A stretch of DNA of 64,000 nt from Gordonia paraffinivorans NBRC 108238. GTDB taxonomy: Bacteria > Actinomycetota > Actinomycetes > Mycobacteriales > Mycobacteriaceae. Both the position numbers and the translations under genes were made by a program. Positions 1 to 9,227 of this stretch are shown in pieces (position 1 is the first letter of the stretch; each line of letters begins with the position of its first letter). The stretch lies in assembly GCF_000344155.1 (NCBI RefSeq), contig NZ_BAOQ01000034.1:1-64000 (forward strand), written 5' to 3'. The notes under the pieces are model-generated. The model worked only from the letters and a program-made list of their open reading frames with translations. It was not told the origin of the DNA and searched no databases.

Positions 1-25
1 GAGCCCGGGGCTGTCGCGTTTCAGC
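1..25. repeat. direct repeat, copy 1 (left edge of window)
   Basis: These 25 bases match 5162-5186 with one mismatch (base 4 versus 5165); 21 consecutive bases (5-25) are identical. The copy begins at the first base of the window, so the repeat may extend further left. Unlike the second copy, what follows base 25 does not complete a hairpin. The pair brackets the accessory genes at 0.2-4.8 kb, which fits an attachment-site-like or target duplication; that reading is inference. Confidence 0.6.
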
Positions 26-236
26 TCTACTCCGCCACCTTCACGCGACACCCCCGCAGCTACCGCATACAGCCAAGCCGACCGCTGATCGGTTCAGCTG
101 CTGTCACCAACCTCATTACCCGCAACTGAACTGGCACTCATTCAGGCCTCGCATAGGGATCTCGGGGCTCTTACACGACAGTCCGTGAGCGGGTTGCCGG
201 ATGCATGCGTTCGAATTCTCCTCTGTCGACTGGCTA

Positions 237-926
237 CTACTCGCCGCGCCCGATGACCCGGTACTGCTGAGCGCCGTGGCGGTCGCGTACGGCGATGCCG
301 AGGTTGCGGAGTTCGTCTCGGGCGTCCTCGGCGGCGCCGGGACGCTTGTCGGCCAGCGCACGTTGCCGGGCTCGCAGGAGGTCGTGCGTGCGGGCATCCA
401 GCAGCCCGCTGCCGTCGACCCAGGTGGCGAAGGCGTGGTCGTGGGGGTCTCGTGTTCCTTGCCAGGGGTAGTCGAAGCGTTCGAAGGCGTCGCGCAGCCT
501 GTCGACGAGCACCTTGTCGGTATTGACGCGCAGCAGCTCGTTCGTGGCGCTGTCGGTGACGATAAGGTCGCGACCGTCGGTGAACACACCGCCGATGCGT
601 TCACGAGCGACGTAGCGGTTGCTCCCGGCACGGTGCACCGTCACTCCCTCGGGAGTGGTTGTGATGGTGCCGTTCTCCTTCTGCCACTCTTTGGCGAACC
701 AGAACCCGACACCGAGCCCAGCCAGAGTGAGTACCGGGATCGCCCAGACCAGGGGCAGGCCCGCAGCCAAGCGCAGCGGACCGGGTGCGTCACCGGCGAG
801 CCCGAGCAGCCAGGTCACGAGCGGTCCGATGACGAAGGCGGCACCGAAGCCGAGCAGTGCGCCTGCCGCGTGCATGCCGACGATCCATCGCCGTGGGATC
901 GATACGTTGACGGTGTTCTCAGCCAT
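237..926 (-). CDS. YqeB-like membrane protein with PH-like C-terminus
   Basis: A 229-residue protein with two hydrophobic segments near residues 15-35 and 55-75, then a soluble domain. The layout resembles actinobacterial YqeB-family proteins of unknown function, in which a membrane hairpin precedes a pleckstrin-homology-like domain. I chose the ATG at 926 (Met-Ala-Glu-Asn) over a further upstream in-frame start because it follows a good AGGAGG site lying in the 3' end of the regulator gene. The 8-base overlap with that gene implies translational coupling, so the regulator probably controls it. Membrane location is clear; the biochemical role is unknown. Confidence 0.75.
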   Translation of the reverse strand: MAENTVNVSIPRRWIVGMHAAGALLGFGAAFVIGPLVTWLLGLAGDAPGPLRLAAGLPLVWAIPVLTLAGLGVGFWFAKEWQKENGTITTTPEGVTVHRAGSNRYVARERIGGVFTDGRDLIVTDSATNELLRVNTDKVLVDRLRDAFERFDYPWQGTRDPHDHAFATWVDGSGLLDARTHDLLRARQRALADKRPGAAEDARDELRNLGIAVRDRHGAQQYRVIGRGE

Positions 927-1533
927 TAGGTTCCTCCTGGCGGCCTTGCGGAGGGTTGAGGTAACCCAGCACGGTGCGGTGCAACTCGATATGTGGGGAG
1001 TGCCCTGGACGGGCGTTGAGATAGGTCGCATCGACGATGGCCTGCAACCAGGCCGCCGTCTCGGTGGCGTCCAGGTCCGGGTCGATGGCTCCCTCGGTGA
1101 TCCCGCGAGAGATCAGCGCGGCCAAGCCCTCACGTAGGACGTTTGCGGTGCGCCCCACCACGGCGAGCAGCTCGGGGTCATCGCCAGCGCGGCGTAGCAG
1201 CTCGATCAGCATGCCCGAGGCCGACGGGTCGGCGGCGTCTCGGGCCAGGGCGTCGAGTACGTCCAAGATCGCCGTCACCGGGTCGGGCGCTTCGACATGA
1301 CGGGCGATCAACGCCTCGGCGGCAGGCAGGTCACGCTCGAACACCGCCCGGAACAAGGAAGCCTTGTCCTCGAAGTAGTAGAAGACACTGGCCGGACTCG
1401 TGCCGACCGCTTTGGCGACCTCCGCGACGCTCGTGCGGTCATAGCCCTGGGCGGCGAACAGACGGCCAGCCTCCACGGCGATCTGCTCCCGCTTCTGCGC
1501 GATCCGCTCCGGATCAGCTCGTCTCGGCACCAT
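919..1533 (-). CDS. TetR-family transcriptional regulator
   Basis: 204 residues. The N-terminal helix-turn-helix is typical of TetR proteins (residues about 10-55, with GRLFAAQGYDRTSVAEVAKAV and a SVFYYFEDK recognition-helix region). The rest is the variable ligand-binding and dimerisation domain. It is the first gene of a two-gene unit with the YqeB-like membrane protein, and a short palindrome sits just upstream. By family knowledge it is likely an autorepressor that also controls the downstream membrane protein. The ligand cannot be inferred. Confidence 0.85.
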   Translation of the reverse strand: MVPRRADPERIAQKREQIAVEAGRLFAAQGYDRTSVAEVAKAVGTSPASVFYYFEDKASLFRAVFERDLPAAEALIARHVEAPDPVTAILDVLDALARDAADPSASGMLIELLRRAGDDPELLAVVGRTANVLREGLAALISRGITEGAIDPDLDATETAAWLQAIVDATYLNARPGHSPHIELHRTVLGYLNPPQGRQEEPNG

Positions 1534-1547
1534 TCTCCAATCATTAC

Positions 1548-1555
1548 CTGATCAG
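1548..1555. promoter_or_regulatory. candidate TetR operator
   Basis: CTGATCAG is a perfect 8-base palindrome 15 bases upstream of the tetR start. It sits inside TGACTGACTGATCAG when read on the gene's strand, with repeated TGAC units. The position suits an autoregulatory operator; assignment is inference. Confidence 0.35.
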
Positions 1556-1721
1556 TCAGTCAAAGAATACGATGGGGGCATGACTCAGGACAACCCACCT
1601 GCCGGCTGTGGGGTCCACGTCAAGCAACGCGGTGCCGGCGCAACGCCGCGCTCGCCGCCACGGCGGGCCGGTAGTCACATGCCCACCGCGGACTCACGGA
1701 GTCTGGTCAGGGGTCAGCGGG

Positions 1722-2159
1722 ATCCTGGGTTGGCGGGTGATGACGAGCAAGACGACACCGCTGGTGACCAGCGCTCTCGAGCAGGCCCTGTTCACCCGAA
1801 GAAGGACCGACTTCTCCTTTACTGCAACAGGTTTGATTCATCACAGCGATGCGGGAAGTCAATACACCTCGTTCGCCTTCACCGAGGCGCTACGCGACTC
1901 CGGCCTGGCCGGCTCGATCGGCTCAGTTGGCGATGCCCTGGACAATGCGTTGATGGAATCGACGATCGGGTTGTACAAGAGCGAACTCATCGACCGCCAG
2001 CGATCCTGGACCGGACGAGCCGAGGTCGAACGCGAAACCGCCGCATGGGTGCATTGGTACAACACCGAACGGTTGCACTCGGCAATCGGCTACTGCCCGC
2101 CGGTCGAGTACGAGACGCGCTACCGTGAGACCGTCGCCTCCGAAGCGGAGGTGGCCTAA
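1722..2159 (+). pseudogene. IS3-family transposase (OrfB), 3' fragment
   Basis: About 145 residues of the C-terminal part of an IS3-family integrase-core transposase can be read, starting near LGWRVMTSK. It contains the second catalytic Asp (GLIHHSDAGSQYTS), the catalytic Glu region (DALDNALMESTIGLYKSELID) and the HWYNTERLHSAIGY signature. The segment with the first catalytic Asp, the rest of OrfB and all of OrfA are missing. The reading frame continues upstream but no longer resembles a transposase. It cannot be active. Confidence 0.85.
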
Positions 2160-2190
2160 ACCAGGTCTCCATCCGACCCAGGACGGTTCA
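1722..2190 (+). mobile_element. remnant of an IS3-family insertion sequence (right end)
   Basis: The transposase fragment is followed after about 30 bases by a plausible right terminus ending GGACGGTTCA at 2190, that is TGAACCGTCC read inward, which starts with the TG...CA typical of IS3 ends. No matching left end is seen between 1534 and 1722, so the left part has been deleted. It marks past mobile-element activity in this block. Confidence 0.6.
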
Positions 2191-2256
2191 AACAGCCAGC
2201 GGTGAGAGCCTGATCGCCCGGCTCATGTAGCTGAGGCGAGCGACCAGGCGACGCGG

Positions 2257-3696
2257 TCAGACCGTCGTCACATGCACCGCCGGCCGCCGGTCCCGCCACG
2301 GCATCGCCGCTTCGAGCTGGGCGGCGACCCGCAGCAGCATCGATTCCGAGCACATCGGTCCGGCCAGCTGGACGCCGATGGGCAGGCCGTCGCTGGATTG
2401 GCCGAGCGGCAGGCTGACCGCCGGGGTGCCGGTGGTGTTGAACAGCGGCGTGAATGAGAACACATCGAAGATCCGCTGGGTCCAGCCCAGGGCGTCGAGA
2501 TCCGGGTCGTTGGCGTTTAGGTAGCCGAGTTCCATCGCCGGGTAGTTGGTTGTCGGTGTGAGCAGGACGTCGTAGTCGCCGAAGAACTCTCCCACCGTCC
2601 GGGAGATCCTGACGAAGAGGGCGTTGGCGCCGGCCAGATCGAGGACCGTGAGGCCGCGACCGTACTGAACGCACGCCCAAGTCGTGGCCTCAAGGTTGTC
2701 GGGACCGGCCGACGTGCCGGTCATGGCCTCGACTCCCGCGACTGATTCGGCCAGGAACGCCGACCACGTGACTGCAGTTGCTTCGAGGAAGGGCTCCCAA
2801 TCGAGGCTGGGCGTCGCGCGGTCGACCAGGTGACCAGCAGCCTCCAGCGTGTGGGCGACCTCCTCGACTGCCGCGACGACTTCGGAATCGACCGCGGTCC
2901 CCGACCAGGCGTCCGTGTGCAGCGCGATGCGGAGCCGGCCGGGATCGGCACCGGCCTCGTACGCGAACGGCCGCTCCGGCGGGGCGATGATGAAGCGGTC
3001 ACCCGGGTAGCCGACCGCGACTTCGTCGAGCAGTGCGGCGGCGTCGCGCACCGAACGGGTGACGGCGAACTCTATTGCCAGGCCGCTGAGCGCATTGGCA
3101 TCGAGGTCGGGACCGAGCGGAACCCGGCCGCGGCTGGGCTTCAGACCCACAAGGCCGTTGACCGCCGCAGGGATCCGTATTGATCCGCCGCCGTCATTGG
3201 CATGCGCGACGGGGAGAGCCCCGGCGGCGACAAGGACTGCCGAGCCACCACTGGAACCGCCCGCGCTGCGGCCGGTGTCCCACGGATTACGGGTCGGGCC
3301 GTAGGCGAGAGCCTCGGTGTTGGCGCTATAGCCGAACTCCGGGGTCGTGGTCGCAGCGACGGTTGCGAGGCCGGCCGCCCGGAACCGCTCCATGAGGTGG
3401 GTGTCGGCCGGCGGCGTCACGCCATCGCCGAGCATCCGGGTGCCCATGCGCGTCGGAACACCTTCGGCATGGCAAACCAGGTCCTTGATGGCGAACGGAA
3501 CCCCGGCGAATCGTCCCTCGGCAGCGTAGTCGAGCGGTCGGTCGAAAGGACCGGTCGCCACCGCGTTGAGCTCGGCGTTCACGGCGTTGATCGCGTCGGT
3601 CGCGAGCTCGGCTGCTTCGTCGGCGGTGACGTCACCGGAGTTGATCGCCTCGGCCAGGCCGGTGGCATCGAGCGCGGCGTACTCCTCGATGTTCAT
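2257..3696 (-). CDS. amidase (amidase-signature family, NylA-like)
   Basis: A 479-residue amidase-signature hydrolase that would cleave an amide to acid and ammonia or amine in the cytoplasm. The Ser-cisSer-Lys triad is visible: Lys71 (AIKDLV), Ser148 in GRSAGGSSGGSA and Ser172 in NDGGGSIRIPAA. The spacing nearly equals that known for 6-aminohexanoate cyclic-dimer hydrolase (NylA), and the C-terminal PLFNTTGTPAVSLPLG also fits that branch. It lacks GatCAB context. The ATG at 3696 has a strong GAGGAG site. The gene is divergent from a LuxR-type regulator, which probably controls it. The actual substrate is unknown. Confidence 0.88.
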   Translation of the reverse strand: MNIEEYAALDATGLAEAINSGDVTADEAAELATDAINAVNAELNAVATGPFDRPLDYAAEGRFAGVPFAIKDLVCHAEGVPTRMGTRMLGDGVTPPADTHLMERFRAAGLATVAATTTPEFGYSANTEALAYGPTRNPWDTGRSAGGSSGGSAVLVAAGALPVAHANDGGGSIRIPAAVNGLVGLKPSRGRVPLGPDLDANALSGLAIEFAVTRSVRDAAALLDEVAVGYPGDRFIIAPPERPFAYEAGADPGRLRIALHTDAWSGTAVDSEVVAAVEEVAHTLEAAGHLVDRATPSLDWEPFLEATAVTWSAFLAESVAGVEAMTGTSAGPDNLEATTWACVQYGRGLTVLDLAGANALFVRISRTVGEFFGDYDVLLTPTTNYPAMELGYLNANDPDLDALGWTQRIFDVFSFTPLFNTTGTPAVSLPLGQSSDGLPIGVQLAGPMCSESMLLRVAAQLEAAMPWRDRRPAVHVTTV

Positions 3697-3835
3697 GGGA
3701 TTCTCCTCAAATCGTCAGGCGCCCGGCACCTCGATTGCCGGACCGCCTTGACAATGGCAGGCTGTGTTCCACAGCACATCGGCCGAATAGCCGAGGTGAC
3801 CGCACGCCTCGACCACGACTCCATCAGGAGGTCCA

Positions 3836-4813
3836 GTGAGCACAGACGTGACCTGGTGGGTGCGCGTCGCCGACAGCGTCCGCGCGGCCGGCCGTGGCGA
3901 GGCACCGATCGAAGAGCCTGTCCGAATGCTTCGCGACGGCCTCGGCTTCGACTGCGCGGCGCTCATCGGCAGACAGCGCACTCTGGCCAGCTCCCGGCAA
4001 CCGATCATCGTCAACCTTGACTACCCCACCGAGGTGGCCGACTTCATCGCCACGACCCATGCGTTCGAGTGTGCTGGGCACCGGTATGCCATCGAGAGAC
4101 GCGTCGCCCTCCGCTTCATCGATCTGCCATTCGACGTCCGCGACACCATCACCTATCAGGAAGCCTTGCGCCCCTGCGGATTTCACGAAGGTATCACGCT
4201 TCCGCTCGGCCGGTACACCGGCTCCCATCCTCGCCCGGCTTTTGTGGCGATGAGTTCGCTACATGGTCGAGCCCTGGCCGACGACGCACGCCTGGCGCTG
4301 ACGATGCTCGCTGCCGAGCTCGCCGGCCTCGCCGCCCCGCAGATCCGTCCGGACCCCGAGTCTGCCGACGTTGTGGTTCATGTGTCACCGGGACGCGTGG
4401 AGCCCCGCCTTGGCGACTCAGCGGAGAGTCCGCTCGACGCTTCTGCTCTCCGTCGCGTCGCGACGCTTCTCTCACCCGGTTCGCCCCCGCTGCGGTTCCG
4501 CAGACGCGGCGACGACGGCCAATGGTGGTCGATTCGCGCTGACGCCGGAGGCGACGGTGTTCTCATCACACTCAGGCGCACCGATCCACCTGCCGGTCTC
4601 ACGCCCCGCGAGCTCGACGTCGTGGGCCTGGTGTCCCGAGGCTGGCCCAACGACGAGATCGCCAATGCCCTTGGGATCTCAGTGCGGACGGCTCGGTCCC
4701 ATGTCGAGTCGGCGTTGATCAAGGTCGGGGTCTCCAACCGGACAGCGTTGGCACGGGCGGCGTGGGAGCGGGGGCTGGATAGTTGGGATGCGGTGCGCTG
4801 TGCGCGCGGGTGA
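3836..4813 (+). CDS. LuxR-type (GerE helix-turn-helix) transcriptional regulator
   Basis: 325 residues with a C-terminal GerE/LuxR helix-turn-helix at about 255-315 (LTPRELDVVGLVSRGWPNDEIANALGIS and the RTARSHVESALIKVGVSNR recognition region). The N-terminal two thirds are a divergent sensor region without an identifiable receiver or autoinducer-binding motif; no LuxI-type synthase is nearby. The GTG start at 3836 follows an AGGAGG site. It is transcribed away from the amidase across a 139-base gap, the usual arrangement for a pathway-specific activator. Confidence 0.85.
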   Translation: MSTDVTWWVRVADSVRAAGRGEAPIEEPVRMLRDGLGFDCAALIGRQRTLASSRQPIIVNLDYPTEVADFIATTHAFECAGHRYAIERRVALRFIDLPFDVRDTITYQEALRPCGFHEGITLPLGRYTGSHPRPAFVAMSSLHGRALADDARLALTMLAAELAGLAAPQIRPDPESADVVVHVSPGRVEPRLGDSAESPLDASALRRVATLLSPGSPPLRFRRRGDDGQWWSIRADAGGDGVLITLRRTDPPAGLTPRELDVVGLVSRGWPNDEIANALGISVRTARSHVESALIKVGVSNRTALARAAWERGLDSWDAVRCARG

Positions 4814-5138
4814 CAGTCGCCCGGTCTCATGAGTAGCCTTCCTTCACTTCGGGCTGGTGCCATGCGTCGAGATGAGGCCATCCGAGTGACCCTCGCCGAT
4901 CGCGGCGACGTCGGCGGATCTGCACGGTGCGGAGGCGGCTGGCGGGCGTGACGGGGCCTCAATGCGCGGCCGTCGTAGTCGTCGAACTTACGTCGTACAT
5001 GACGGCGATCCTCGCCCGCCCGGAGACGCGCAACGGCGATCAGACGACGACTGTGGACGACAGAAGGCGCGCTGCGAACCCCTGTGGAGAGATCGTTCGG
5101 CATCGGAGAAGTGCCGGGTAAAAAGACCGTAGATAGAA

Positions 5139-5208
5139 GACAACCCCGGCCAGGGGGGGAGGAGGCCGGGGCTGTCGCGTTTCAGCCCCGGGGGGTCGGG
5201 CTGAAACG
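5139..5208. terminator. two adjacent hairpins, terminator-like
   Basis: The first hairpin pairs 5139-5151 with 5164-5176 (12 of 13 pairs). The second pairs 5178-5188 with 5198-5208 (11 of 11 pairs, CGTTTCAGCCC with GGGCTGAAACG). Neither is followed by a long T tract, as is usual in actinobacteria. Paired terminators normally follow a highly expressed gene, yet the nearest upstream gene ends 325 bases away. The direct repeat copy 2 covers the right arm of the first hairpin and the left arm of the second. Confidence 0.55.
5162..5186. repeat. direct repeat, copy 2
   Basis: This copy matches 1-25 at 24 of 25 positions and is embedded in an intact double-hairpin structure, whereas copy 1 is not followed by the completing arm. 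This copy therefore looks like the original context and copy 1 like the derived one, as expected if a segment inserted beside this site. Confidence 0.6.
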
Positions 5209-5401
5209 TGCCGGTATCAAACCGGTGTAAAGGACTATACACACGCCTACGGAATCTTTGCAAGCACAACAACCGCTTTTCGCGAATTCCTGTTCTGATT
5301 CCGCGCTTCACGAACCCGCGAATTGCCGAAACGATCGAAATTCGTTTTCATGATCATTCTTTGCGATGGTGAACCCGCGTAGAGACGCCCCTCCGGAGGA
5401 G

Positions 5402-5439
5402 CTCCTCGATGCGCGCGGCTCGGCGCGCGCATCGAGGAG
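5402..5439. repeat. 16-base-pair inverted repeat (hairpin)
   Basis: 5402-5417 and 5424-5439 are perfect inverted copies around a 6-base loop, giving a very stable GC-rich stem (arm CTCCTCGATGCGCGCG). It lies in a gene-free area about 0.6 kb from the nearest gene end, so it is not an obvious terminator. It may be a repeat-element core or part of a structured RNA. Confidence 0.5.
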
Positions 5440-6055
5440 GACATCGGCCGGCCAGGTCCAACCACGCCCGCCGAACCCTCGACGAGCAACCCGGCCACAC
5501 CCGACGCCCCCGGTGCGGCAGCGCCAGGGTCCAGAACGCCGACACGTCGCACCTCGGGCCGGAATGCCCTGGCATACAGCAGATTCCGCCCCAAACCTCG
5601 GGTGTTGCGACATTTCGGGCCCAATCGCTTGATGTGACCGCGATCACGGTGTACAACAGTGGTACGGAAGTTCGGAAGGCCAAGCCCGATCCGGAAGAGA
5701 AGGACCGAGCCCCCGCTCCGAGCACTTCCCAGCACGGGCGGCAAGCACCCACGCGGAGCACGCCGCATAAAGGCAAAAGCGTTGTGCGCCTGCGACATCA
5801 TGGCCAGGAGACACGACCGTCACACCAGATGCGCCACAGCCTCGTCCCGCCGGCGAAAGCCCGGGACGTTCGGCCCACGAAGTGGCAGCATGTGGACGGC
5901 ACGCCCCTGACTCGTGATCCCTCGCCGAGGCGGTGACCACAACCCACCAAGCACGCTTGGTAACTTGAGTCCGTGCTACGCGGGCGGCAACCTCGTCGGA
6001 GACGACAGGGAGGCCGCCCGCAGTGCTGTCCGGGGTCTTCGTCTTCCCCGGCCCC

Positions 6056-6811
6056 TTACTTGCCCCGAGCCGCGTCGGCGATCGACTTCGCCTCGGCCGC
6101 ACCGGCTTCGAGGGCCTCGCAGCAGAACAGCAGCCACTCCCGCAGCCCGTCGGGCGTGCCGGCGGCGAATGCGTCGGCAAGCCGCCGGTAGTCCACCACG
6201 CGCTTGAACCAGGTGACCTCCGGGACGCCGAGGCAGTGCGGGTCGAGACCGGTCGCCGCCGAGACGAGTCGCGCCATGCCGCGCGCGACAACACCATTCG
6301 CCGTCGGGAACGGCACCAGTGCGAGCAGTTCCCCGTGGACGACCGCCGTCAGCACCGGCGCCGGCACCGAGGTGGCGCCGGTGATCAACTGGCCCAGCAG
6401 ATCGAGACGCGAAGCGATATCCGTCTCAGTCCGCGGGCGTCCGAGTTCCTCTGCGTCGTCGACCAAATCGGCCGCGGCCAGCGTGTGCAACCGGGCCAGC
6501 GCCTGCGCGGGCGCCCGCCGCACCACGCGCATCAGGTTCTCGAGCGATTCCCCGTCGAGTGCCTGCGACACGCGCATGGCCCCGGCCAGGATCGGGTCGT
6601 CGAAATCGCCGTCGCGCCGCAGTTCGACGCTGCCCCCGTCGATCGCGGCCGACGACCGGCCCGCCCGCCACGACGCCTCGGTGGCGGTCTTGTCCCATCC
6701 GCGCAGATTCGCGGGATGCCGATGCACGGCCGACAGCGCGTCACGCGCGCGATTGGCGGCGTCGGCGACACCGGGCAGATCCAGCAGCGGGGCCAGGGGG
6801 TCGTTGGTCAC
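6056..6811 (-). CDS. Fic-fold-like protein with degenerate active site
   Basis: 251 residues, mostly helical. The core at about 157-180 (VVHGELLALVPFPTANGVVARGM) resembles the Fic motif HPFx(D/E)GNGRxxR but keeps only Pro-Phe, Asn-Gly and the last Arg; the catalytic His position is Val166, and the first Gly and the motif Arg are replaced. An upstream SAAIDG (54-59) resembles the Fic inhibitory (S/T)xxxE(G/N) motif with Asp for Glu. Similar proteins occur near acs in Mycobacteriales. If it is a Fic relative it is probably not a standard AMP-transferase. The start is GTG at 6811 and is not backed by a strong ribosome site. Confidence 0.6.
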   Translation of the reverse strand: MTNDPLAPLLDLPGVADAANRARDALSAVHRHPANLRGWDKTATEASWRAGRSSAAIDGGSVELRRDGDFDDPILAGAMRVSQALDGESLENLMRVVRRAPAQALARLHTLAAADLVDDAEELGRPRTETDIASRLDLLGQLITGATSVPAPVLTAVVHGELLALVPFPTANGVVARGMARLVSAATGLDPHCLGVPEVTWFKRVVDYRRLADAFAAGTPDGLREWLLFCCEALEAGAAEAKSIADAARGK

Positions 6812-7027
6812 GATCCGACGATAGATGCGCGCACCCGACCGGTGCGATCCGACCTGAATTGTTAGTCACCGTTTCGAAAACCGACGCGGCACCGAACCGT
6901 CGAACGACCGCGATATACCCTTCGTCCCGACCGGGTCCCGACCCGCGCGCCGTTCATCGCGGTGAGCACGCCGTTCGTCGCGTATCGGACTCGCTCACCG
7001 GAGGACGGGTACCCCGTTGCAACGTGG

Positions 7028-7043
7028 GGTGACTACGCTCACA
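7028..7043 (+). promoter_or_regulatory. candidate Crp/GlxR binding site upstream of acs
   Basis: GGTGACTACGCTCACA matches the Crp-family consensus TGTGA-N6-TCACA at 9 of 10 defined positions, with both GTGA and TCAC half-sites intact. It lies 78 bases upstream of the acs start. The crp gene is in this same window, and Crp-type control of acetate metabolism is known in related actinobacteria. Binding itself is inferred. Confidence 0.55.
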
Positions 7044-7121
7044 ACAGCGATCCGTCATCCGTCCGGATCACCCTCACCGTCGGGTGGTCCGGCCGTCGAC
7101 AGCGAAAGGCTCTTACAACCG

Positions 7122-9065
<1,944 letters not shown>

Positions 9066-9091
9066 CGTTCCGCGGCGCCTGCCGACCATCG

Positions 9092-9125
9092 GGTGCGCCA
9101 CCGGCTCTCACGCCGGTGGCGCACC
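9092..9125 (+). terminator. terminator hairpin after acs
   Basis: GGTGCGCCACCGG (9092-9104) pairs perfectly with CCGGTGGCGCACC (9113-9125) around an 8-base loop, 27 bases after the acs stop. No T tract follows. Confidence 0.7.
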
Positions 9126-9227
9126 TGCTGTTTCGGGGCGATGATGCGGCGGCTCCTCGGGTGGGCCGCCACCCCGAAGCCGCGCGCATGGCAACATATG
9201 CCCATCAGCCGAACAACGGAGGATTCT

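Larger units (their letters stand above)
4814..6055. other. gene-free stretch of about 1.2 kb
   Basis: I see no credible gene on either strand: open frames here are rich in Arg, Pro and Ser without domains and lack good ribosome sites. The stretch holds the second copy of the direct repeat, two adjacent hairpins (5139-5208), an AT-richer patch (about 5210-5370), a 16-base-pair hairpin (5402-5439) and a Crp-like palindrome at 5633-5648 (TGTGACCGCGATCACG). It could be decayed sequence at the edge of an inserted block, or encode an unrecognised small RNA. Confidence 0.5.

Noticed and set aside
26..236. Short open frames left of the YqeB-like gene
   Set aside because: None has a ribosome site or a recognisable protein; the segment is treated as intergenic.
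3836..4813. Quorum-sensing LuxR with an autoinducer domain
   Set aside because: The N-terminal part lacks the conserved residues of autoinducer-binding domains and there is no synthase gene nearby; only the helix-turn-helix is supported.
5247..5801. Minus-strand open frame in the gene-free stretch
   Set aside because: Low-complexity Arg/Gly/Pro sequence, no ribosome site and no domain; it also runs through the 16-base-pair hairpin.
7017..7121. Upstream extension of acs to the first in-frame ATG
   Set aside because: The added residues do not resemble Acs, and the start at 7122 has a ribosome site and gives the usual length.
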